Positions 36,566 through 42,799 of a stretch of 42,799 nucleotides of DNA are shown here, piece by piece. Below the pieces are notes generated by a model. That model searched no databases. It had not been told where the DNA came from and saw only the letters and a list, made by a program, of their open reading frames with translations. Made by a program: the position numbers and the translations under genes. The first letter of the stretch is position 1, and each line of letters begins with the position of its first letter. Location: positions 1 to 42,799 of the IMG/VR virus record IMGVR_UViG_3300026184_000140; one strand, given 5' to 3'. The DNA is from a virus.

Positions 36566-38223
36566 TAAACAAGTCTCAGGTGGTCACTGCAGCCGCGAGC
36601 CCCGATGACGCCGCCCGAGTTGGACGGCTGAAAGCCCCAGTTCGAACAGCGCGACCCGGCCTGGACGCCGAGGCTCCAGTGGCCGCCGAAAAGCACGACA
36701 TTATCCACCTCATACGTCTGGCCACGGCCTTGCGTGATGTTTTCCCAAACGCCGGCGGCGGCGTCGGGATTGCTGCCGCCGAACTCGCTGCCCCAAATAT
36801 ACATCACGCCGGTCGACTGGATTACGCCCCAGCGACTGGTGAATTTTTCGTCAGTGTTGTTGGTGCCGATATTGCTATCGCTGATACCCGTTGTCACTGA
36901 ATCGTTGCCGCGAAACACTGCTTCACTCGTGCCGTAGGCCAGCGCGGCAAACTCCGCGTAACTGGGCAGACGCTTGCCGTGCGCAGCCAACACCTCGGCC
37001 AGGCTCCACCAATTGGCATTACTGTAGACGCTAGTACCGTCGCCGCCGAATTCGTCCGGGAGCTTCGGCGAGCTCGCTCCGTCGGCAATCGTGACGCCGT
37101 GCGCCGAGGTGCCGTTGACGTGATGATCCACGCCGAGCAAGTAGATATCCGCCCAGAAATTCCCAGCCACCAATGTCATCCCCCGAGGATCATCACAAGC
37201 CGGACGCCATTTGAGATCCCAGAAGGAATACTCGTTGATCTGCGCGGTGGTATTGCCGCCCGACTGTGCGGATGCGTTGCCGCCGGGCGCGTAATGAAAG
37301 CCGCCGATACGGCGGGCATCAGTGACCGGCGGTGTGACGTAACTGCTAGTGGCCTCCAGCGTCCCATCCGGATGGATCCAGATCACATAGTCCGTGCCGG
37401 CGGCCGGCGAGCCGGGCATGGTGATGGAGGTGGCGGCGGCGATCTCGTACACCATGCCGCTGACCTCGATGCTCAGCGCCTGCGCTGTCTCTGCGGTGAA
37501 ATTGCCGGTTTTGGACCAGGCGACGGTGTCGGGGGAGGATTTGGCGAAAAGGGAGGAGACGTACGCGAGACGCCAGATGCGGTTGCCGGCGGCGTCCGTG
37601 CCATACACCTTGTTGTTGCCGGGCGCGTCCTGGTCCCCCACCAGCTGCAGATCGCCGCTGTCGATCTCGACGCTGCGCTTGATGCCGGCGGTCGCGGCCG
37701 TGCCCAGCTCGTCAATGGTGAGCGTGGCGCTCTCCCAATGGGCGGCGCCGACATTGGCATCCAGACACAGGAAGACTTCCGTAGTAACGGTATTGAGCCA
37801 TTTGGATCCGATGCTATATCCGGCGCTGCTGTCATCATTTACCCCGGGGTCCGCTACGGCGGTGAAGTTGTTCTGATGATAGGCTGCATAGGCGGTCACC
37901 CATGCGGCGCCATCCCACCGGACTGTGACATCCTCGTCCAGGAGCGAGGCTGTCATCCATTCCCTGGGGGCAATGAATTTCCACACGCCATTCAGGTAAT
38001 AGGCGATCTCGTTTGCATGTCCCGCCCAGAGGCCGGTTGCGCCCGGGCCGACGATGTAGGCATCCCCGTCCGCAGGCGTGCCTGGCGGCACGGTAAGATC
38101 GCGATCTATGGCCACGAAATGCTGCGCGCCCTGTTCCAGGCGGCGGAAAGCCTCGTTGGCGGTCAGGTATTTGCTGGCCTGGGCCTGGTTGATTTCTGTG
38201 ATTCCGAGTATGGGGCTGGGCAT
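36565..38223 (-). CDS. Tail fibre with DUF2793 N-terminus and DGR-type variable domain
   Basis: The 552-residue protein has an N-terminal DUF2793-like domain (residues about 1-110: ITEINQAQASKYLTANEAFR, GPGATGLWAGHANEIAYYL), a beta-rich middle, and a C-terminal C-type-lectin/FGE-like fold (residues about 400-552). The last 40 residues (GGHWSLGVQAGSRCSNWGFQ and onward to SDHLRLV) match DGR variable regions. It is presumably the receptor-binding tip. Its ATG shares one base with the tail hub stop. Confidence 0.85.
   Translation of the reverse strand: MPSPILGITEINQAQASKYLTANEAFRRLEQGAQHFVAIDRDLTVPPGTPADGDAYIVGPGATGLWAGHANEIAYYLNGVWKFIAPREWMTASLLDEDVTVRWDGAAWVTAYAAYHQNNFTAVADPGVNDDSSAGYSIGSKWLNTVTTEVFLCLDANVGAAHWESATLTIDELGTAATAGIKRSVEIDSGDLQLVGDQDAPGNNKVYGTDAAGNRIWRLAYVSSLFAKSSPDTVAWSKTGNFTAETAQALSIEVSGMVYEIAAATSITMPGSPAAGTDYVIWIHPDGTLEATSSYVTPPVTDARRIGGFHYAPGGNASAQSGGNTTAQINEYSFWDLKWRPACDDPRGMTLVAGNFWADIYLLGVDHHVNGTSAHGVTIADGASSPKLPDEFGGDGTSVYSNANWWSLAEVLAAHGKRLPSYAEFAALAYGTSEAVFRGNDSVTTGISDSNIGTNNTDEKFTSRWGVIQSTGVMYIWGSEFGGSNPDAAAGVWENITQGRGQTYEVDNVVLFGGHWSLGVQAGSRCSNWGFQPSNSGGVIGARGCSDHLRLV
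36568..36687 (-). other. DGR variable repeat (VR)
   Basis: This covers residues 513-552 of the tail fibre. Invariant positions (GG.W..G, AGSRCSNW, PSNS, IGARG, SDHLRLV) alternate with odd codons CAC, AGC, CTC, GTC, GGC, TTT, GGC, GGC and GTC. Nearly all end in C or T, as expected if AAC/AAT codons of a template were changed at adenines. The exact 5' limit is unknown because no template is present. Confidence 0.7.
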
Positions 38224-41200
38224 CAGACGGTGACCTCTTTGCGGTGGCCGCGGCCGATCTGCTGGGACAGCTGATAGATCCGGAGATCGATATTGGCCGG
38301 ATCCGGCACGCCGTCGGCAGTCTGCTGCGCATTGCTGTAGGAGAAAGTGACCCGATCGGCCAGATTGAACATGGCCGGATCGTCATCGGAACTATAGGTG
38401 GCCAGGACCGCGCCGCCATTCATGACATCAATCTCGTAGACCTCCCGATCCTCGTCCAGGGGGGCATTAATGAAATCCACCCAGGCGTTGTTCAGGCGGG
38501 CGCGGCGGATGAATTCTACGGTGAGATCGCCGGCGGTGGCGCGGGCGGCCTCCACGTCCCAGACGGTGAAGGGCTTGAGGATGCGGCCGCTGTAGGACAG
38601 CTCCTGATATTCATTTTCGTCCAGGCTCTCACCGATGGAGACCACGGCGAAGCGGCGCGGGGTATTCAGGTCATTGATCGAAGTCGGCACGAAACGCACG
38701 CCGGCGGTCTGCAGCAATACGAACCGCTCCCCGATGTAATGGCCGTCCATTTCCGGCTCGGTGCCCTGACGGCCGCGCAGGAAGCCTGAGAGGCGATATA
38801 GGTTATCGCCCAGGGCCGTGACGTCCTTGAACTGCAGGATCTCGTTACCGATCAGGGCCGCGTTGGCGCCGTTCAGGACGGCCAGCTCGCCTGAGGCCGA
38901 GGCCAGGGTCCCGGCGCCCAGGATCTGCACATCCACGGTATGTATATAGTCCCAGACGGCACTCTCGCCGCCGCCCAGTGCGGTGATTGTCTTGCCGATG
39001 GCCGTCTGCTCGGTGAAAGAATCGAAAAACTGCCAGGTCTCACCGTTATCCACGGAGCGATATAATGCGCAGCCGCGCCAGCTGCTGGTGAAGCCGGAGA
39101 CGGCAATATAATAGCCGGGACCGGTATCGCCGGAACGAATGGCATTGATATCCAAGATATCCATGATGGTGGGGCCGGAGAGCTGCAGGCCACTGCCCAC
39201 CTGATTGGCGCCCGTATCGCCGGCGGCGGCGTCATTGGTCAGCACGGCCGCGGAATACGGGATGCCTTCGAAACTGATCAGGCTGGAATAGCCGACCCGG
39301 GTCAGCAGGATCACATGGCTGATGCCGTTCACGGTCACGGTAATAGCATCGCCTGGCAGCAGGCCGATATAATCCATGGGCAGATGATCCTTGTACCGCC
39401 GGCGCTGGGTCCACGCCAGGGATAACAGGATATCCGCCACCTGGGCGGCCTCATCGGCGGTGAATACCACGGGAATATTCAGTGTCTTTTTATTCTCGCC
39501 CACGGAAGTATCACGCAGGGCGCGCATGGTATTGACTTCGAAGTCCCGGCCGGCATCCATATAGGAAAAATCGATGGCCTTGGGCAGCTCGAAATCCGGG
39601 GTGGTGGTAAACGGCAGCAGATCGCCCTGGGCCTGGTCGACGCCGGTGCGCAGATCATCGGCATCCACGCTGATCGGTAACAGGGTGGTCAGATCCACGA
39701 ATTTCAGCACGGAGCCTTCCTGGCGGACCATGAAGCGGAAAATATTCATCAGCTGCTCAAGGGGCCGACGGGCCTCCATGCGACGATCCCGGACATAACC
39801 GCGCACGCTGGTGCCGGCGAGATCGGTCACGTCATACTGGCCCGCCTGCAGGCCCGCCTCCTGGCAGATGGCGGCGACAATGGTATCCAGGGTCGGATCC
39901 GCGCCCGGTGTGCTGCCGAATACATACCAGCGGCTGTAATAGATATTATCCGGGCTGCCGCTGTTATACCAGGAACGCAGGCCGCCGACGTTTTCCGCCA
40001 TGGCCAGGGTCAGCGGCAGGGTGGCGGAATTGAGATTGGAGACAAAACTATCGATCATTTCCGCCTGCAAGGGGACGTTCGCCTGATCCAGATCGATGCG
40101 ATACAGCGTAAATGTGCCTGAATAATACCAGGCCAGATACAGCCAGTTATTCACTACCTGCAGCGGCGCGAACGAGGGAGATCCGAAACCGAAGCTCTGA
40201 GCTGTTTCTTCAAAGGTCTTGACGGCGGAGCCATGCGCCACGGCGCAAACATCATAATCCGATCCGTTCTGACGCAAATAATAGAATTTCGTGGCGTGGA
40301 TATAACAGGCGATGGCATAGCTGGTGGTACCGCGCGGTACCTGATCGATATAGACCTGGGTATTGGTATCCAGATCAAGATAAACCAGGTATTGGGCATC
40401 GATCAGGTAATACAGATGCTGGCCGTAAATGGCGACGGCAAAGGCCTCGTTGCCGGCCGGGTTGTAACCGCCCGGGAGGATGCTTGTATCCACTGCGATC
40501 AATCGCTCCGGATCATCGCTATCCACGTCACAGAACCACAAATTTTCCCCGTATGGTTTGTTGTATAACTGCCGGCAGATTACCCGCCGGTTTTCCGGCG
40601 AGACAAGCTGGTGGCCGATACCGTTGAGGCTGCTGCCCAGGTTCAGATCGCCGCCGTCCTTGAAGAGCGGATATTTGTGCAGATACTTGACGCGGGTGGT
40701 CTGGCCGCCGCCGGCGCCCATGGCATCCGACCAGGAAATCACGATGAGCGTGGAACCCTTGGGCAATTTATAAGCCACACTGCCGTCTGCGGGATCTTCG
40801 AACCAGCCCACTTTTTTGTATTCACAATAGGCCGCATGGATCCAGGCGCGGCTGTTCTTGTCGATCAGGCCTGGCGTCCAGGTGGTGAAGGTATAGGGCT
40901 TCGGAAAAATCAGGCCATCGTCACCGGCGGTAATCGTGAGCTGCTTGTCCACCTCCACCGCGCTTTCCGTATCGTAATCAATCAGGCTGCCGGCGTGGAT
41001 TTTCCAGAACCAGTCATCATCCGTGGTGCCGCTGGGATTCCTCTGCAGGTAAACGTCGGCCGCCTTGCTGAGGCCGCTGAGCTGCGAACTGGAGGCAATC
41101 AGGGCGGCGATAGTCGGCGGGCGATTGCCGTATTTCTTCAGTTGCAGACCCTCGAAAACCACATAGGTGTAGCCTCTGAAGCCGGAAGCATTGCCGGCGC

Positions 41201-41765
41201 CGACAATGGATTCCACCACCGGATCCGGAAGCTGATCCTCTGTGCCGGTGTAAATATTCATGCTGGTGAAATTCTGGTTGGCGGAGACTATTGCGCCTTT
41301 GGTCAAATGGTCCAATACTGGGAACAACTCGGGTGGATATCCCTGCAGGCCGGTAAAATTAATCAGCTCCTCACCATCCGCGTAGATCTTGAGTATATCC
41401 GCCGACCCCTCACAAAACAGCACGGCACAATCAATGGTATAGGTATAGGTAGTGCGTTTTTGCGTGGGCTGACCGCCCTTGCCGCCGGCCTCCTCCGTAT
41501 GGGCATGCTCCTGCAGATCCGTGGAAACAATATAATGCCCGCCGACCGTGGCCTGGCCGTAGACGCGCGGGATATCCACGCCATAGCCGGACGTGGTGAC
41601 CTTGAGATTGTCCAGGCGCGGACCTTGCGCGCTCGGCAGTTCCGGGGGAAAGAGCGTGGAACCGACCACGGAACCGACAGCATAGCCCAGGGCCGGATTG
41701 CCGAAGAAGGCGCCGACGACGCCGCCGACAATGCCGAAACCCAGGGAAATGGTATTGTCGGACAT
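38223..41765 (-). CDS. Tail hub / host-specificity protein (J/GTA gp15-like)
   Basis: The 1180-residue protein starts MSDNTISLGFGIVGGVVGAF, a Gly-rich hydrophobic stretch typical of this family. A beta-rich region with PRVYGQATVGGHYIVSTDLQ follows, and a Phage-tail_3-like central part (DLAGTSVRGYVRDRRMEARR, then PLEQLMNIFRFMVRQEG, residues about 640-690). It corresponds to lambda J or GTA gp15, the central hub to which fibres attach. It follows the NlpC/P60 gene and precedes the tail fibre gene. A segment about 350-600 looks like a beta-propeller-type insertion (DLDTNTQVYIDQVPRGTTSY). Confidence 0.87.
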   Translation of the reverse strand: MSDNTISLGFGIVGGVVGAFFGNPALGYAVGSVVGSTLFPPELPSAQGPRLDNLKVTTSGYGVDIPRVYGQATVGGHYIVSTDLQEHAHTEEAGGKGGQPTQKRTTYTYTIDCAVLFCEGSADILKIYADGEELINFTGLQGYPPELFPVLDHLTKGAIVSANQNFTSMNIYTGTEDQLPDPVVESIVGAGNASGFRGYTYVVFEGLQLKKYGNRPPTIAALIASSSQLSGLSKAADVYLQRNPSGTTDDDWFWKIHAGSLIDYDTESAVEVDKQLTITAGDDGLIFPKPYTFTTWTPGLIDKNSRAWIHAAYCEYKKVGWFEDPADGSVAYKLPKGSTLIVISWSDAMGAGGGQTTRVKYLHKYPLFKDGGDLNLGSSLNGIGHQLVSPENRRVICRQLYNKPYGENLWFCDVDSDDPERLIAVDTSILPGGYNPAGNEAFAVAIYGQHLYYLIDAQYLVYLDLDTNTQVYIDQVPRGTTSYAIACYIHATKFYYLRQNGSDYDVCAVAHGSAVKTFEETAQSFGFGSPSFAPLQVVNNWLYLAWYYSGTFTLYRIDLDQANVPLQAEMIDSFVSNLNSATLPLTLAMAENVGGLRSWYNSGSPDNIYYSRWYVFGSTPGADPTLDTIVAAICQEAGLQAGQYDVTDLAGTSVRGYVRDRRMEARRPLEQLMNIFRFMVRQEGSVLKFVDLTTLLPISVDADDLRTGVDQAQGDLLPFTTTPDFELPKAIDFSYMDAGRDFEVNTMRALRDTSVGENKKTLNIPVVFTADEAAQVADILLSLAWTQRRRYKDHLPMDYIGLLPGDAITVTVNGISHVILLTRVGYSSLISFEGIPYSAAVLTNDAAAGDTGANQVGSGLQLSGPTIMDILDINAIRSGDTGPGYYIAVSGFTSSWRGCALYRSVDNGETWQFFDSFTEQTAIGKTITALGGGESAVWDYIHTVDVQILGAGTLASASGELAVLNGANAALIGNEILQFKDVTALGDNLYRLSGFLRGRQGTEPEMDGHYIGERFVLLQTAGVRFVPTSINDLNTPRRFAVVSIGESLDENEYQELSYSGRILKPFTVWDVEAARATAGDLTVEFIRRARLNNAWVDFINAPLDEDREVYEIDVMNGGAVLATYSSDDDPAMFNLADRVTFSYSNAQQTADGVPDPANIDLRIYQLSQQIGRGHRKEVTV

Positions 41766-42226
41766 TAGCCTATCCCCCGGTACCGATAGGCTTCCACGAC
41801 CCGCTCGCGCCAGGCCGGGGTCATGCGATGCTCCACGCAGCGCCCGGCCTCGGAATAGGAATGCAGGATATAGGGCGCCTTCCCGCCGGCAATATACCGC
41901 GTGATATGCATGGCCATGTGCTGCGGCTGGCGTGAGAAAGCCATGTAATACCAGTCACCGTCGGCAACGGCGGCGACGGGGATCTGATCAAAATACTGCC
42001 GCAGATAGCCCCGCATCAGGCGCGGATTCGGGCAGCGCGAATAATTGCGCACGTCCTCGTCCGGCAGCAATCCCAGCACCTTGCCGACATTTATCAGCAC
42101 GCCGGCACAGTCTATGCCCTCGCCATGGCGGCCGCGGCCCTGATGCTGGAACGGCATACCCACATAACGCCGGGCCTCTGCGACAATGCGCGCGCGGATT
42201 TCGCTGTCAGGCGCCGGGATGGGCAT
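41765..42226 (-). CDS. NlpC/P60 tail peptidase
   Basis: The 153-residue protein belongs to the phage cell wall peptidase group (TIGR02219). Catalytic Cys40 lies in GEGIDCAGVLINVGK, and His candidates are in QPQHMAMHITRY (His103, His107). Relatives sit in the tail tip and cut peptidoglycan cross-links during DNA entry. It overlaps the DUF2163 gene by 20 bases and abuts the hub gene. Confidence 0.88.
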   Translation of the reverse strand: MPIPAPDSEIRARIVAEARRYVGMPFQHQGRGRHGEGIDCAGVLINVGKVLGLLPDEDVRNYSRCPNPRLMRGYLRQYFDQIPVAAVADGDWYYMAFSRQPQHMAMHITRYIAGGKAPYILHSYSEAGRCVEHRMTPAWRERVVEAYRYRGIG

Positions 42227-42799
42227 AACGGATCAGGAACTTGTCGCCGGGGATATCCGGAAAGCCGCGGTGATTGACCACATTATCGAATTTGTCGCGG
42301 CAATCGGTACTGCGGCGCTTGCGGCAGCCGGCCAGGGCATCGAAGGTATCACCGGCCTGGATATCGTTGGGCATGGCATCATAGAGTGTGAACTTCTGTC
42401 CACCGCTAAAGGTCTTGATATCCGCCTTCAAACCGGCATTGGCGCCGCCGGTCCAGGTCAATACGCCGGCGCCGAAATAATCCGCCGCCTTGCCGGTAAT
42501 CGCCGGCGTGGTGGTATCGAAAAACGTGGCATTGTCCGTTACGGCGGTCACGGTGCCGGAGAAGGTGAAGGCGCCCGCGACCAGGCCACAGCGGGCATCC
42601 GTGAATTCAGCATCGCAGAGCGGGCCGATAATGCGGCCGATAGACTGGCGCAGCTTGTGATCAAGCGCCAGCACTTCCACTTCGAAGGTATTCCCTTTCT
42701 CGGTTACCTCACCGATGGTGCCGGTGAAAAACGTCCAGATGGTATTGGCGATATCGTTATAGTCCGCCTTGAAGATTTCCAGGGTGGCGCCACGCAGCC
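42207..42799 (-). CDS. DUF2163 tail protein, C-terminal part (continues at 404)
   Basis: This is the 3' part of the gene that begins at 404 and crosses the circle join. It contains LALDHKLRQSIGRIIGPLCD, then AEFTDARCGLV, which is the DUF2163/BR0599 C-terminal signature, and CRKRRSTDCRDKFDNVVNHR near the end. In this copy of the terminal repeat one codon differs (Glu for Ala). Read as a circle, the protein is 289 residues. Confidence 0.85.
   Translation of the reverse strand, partial: LRGATLEIFKADYNDIANTIWTFFTGTIGEVTEKGNTFEVEVLALDHKLRQSIGRIIGPLCDAEFTDARCGLVAGAFTFSGTVTAVTDNATFFDTTTPAITGKAADYFGAGVLTWTGGANAGLKADIKTFSGGQKFTLYDAMPNDIQAGDTFDALAGCRKRRSTDCRDKFDNVVNHRGFPDIPGDKFLIRYAHPGA
42673..42799. 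repeat. Terminal direct repeat, right copy
   Basis: Same 127 bases as 1-127 with one difference (T at 42778 for G at 106). See the left copy for interpretation. Confidence 0.9.

Noticed and set aside
36010-38223. Template repeat of the DGR
   Set aside because: I looked for a second copy of the invariant variable-repeat segments, including in the short gap 36508-36564, and found none. The space where it should lie is deleted.
36979-38274. Rightward ORF of 431 codons
   Set aside because: Antisense to the tail fibre; Arg/Gly/Ile-rich without domain features. Likewise 40611-41768 opposite the tail hub.
1-42799. Terminal repeat as a transposon long terminal repeat or fixed phage ends
   Set aside because: A gene reads in frame across the join and no transposase flanks it, so circular overlap is simpler. 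A short true terminal redundancy cannot be excluded without reads.
1-42799. CRISPR arrays and tRNA genes
   Set aside because: No regularly spaced repeat series and no cloverleaf with conserved TTCRA-type T-loop was seen on either strand.

Overview
The window is the genome of a tailed, siphovirus-like temperate phage, or phage-plasmid, of a Gram-negative host. It is assembled as a circle: the first 127 bases recur at the end with one mismatch, and a DUF2163 tail gene reads in frame across the join, leaving about 42.67 kb of unique sequence. A proteobacterial host is inferred from the Rz/Rz1-type spanin pair, an outer-membrane barrel protein ending in Phe, strong Shine-Dalgarno sites, a phage-borne CsrA and Mu- and GTA-like head and tail families. 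All genes but one are on the minus strand, so the map reads from right to left.

Regulation (about 34.3-35.6 kb): a CII-type regulator (34753-34289) and two divergent ribbon-helix-helix (RHH) genes (35100-34933 minus, 35185-35607 plus). Early region (34.3-22.3 kb): a tightly coupled array of small phage genes joined by ATGA, GTGA or TGATG overlaps. It includes several Cys-rich proteins, a short tyrosine recombinase, a HerA-type ATPase, CsrA, an ASCH protein, a C-terminally degraded cytosine methyltransferase and a Toprim primase-helicase. Next comes a 522-base non-coding stretch with an iteron-like repeat array (21.8-22.1 kb), an XerD-like recombinase, a 450-base non-coding stretch, and a large serine integrase whose stop overlaps the start of the packaging genes.

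Late region (18.7 kb leftwards, through the join, to 35.6 kb): terminase small-like and large subunits, portal, a minor head protein fused to an HExxH zincin domain, a Com-like zinc protein, one very long protease-scaffold-capsid fusion bracketed by intrinsic terminators, a lysis cassette (membrane proteins, SLT lysozyme, spanins), head-tail joining proteins, tail tube, frameshifted tail chaperones and tape measure. A lysogenic-conversion-style island with an OmpA/Lom-like barrel and a small gene follows, then DUF2460, DUF2163, NlpC/P60 peptidase, the 1180-residue tail hub and a DUF2793 tail fibre.

The most unusual feature is at the end of the late operon. The tail fibre ends in a C-type-lectin-like variable domain with the codon pattern left by a diversity-generating retroelement (DGR), and a perfect 8-bp stem, 4-nt loop hairpin sits at its stop codon. 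The gene that should encode Avd, followed by the template repeat and reverse transcriptase, is instead one 165-residue ORF. It joins an Avd N-terminus to a reverse transcriptase C-terminus; the catalytic core is missing and I saw no template repeat. This looks like a DGR frozen by an internal in-frame deletion.
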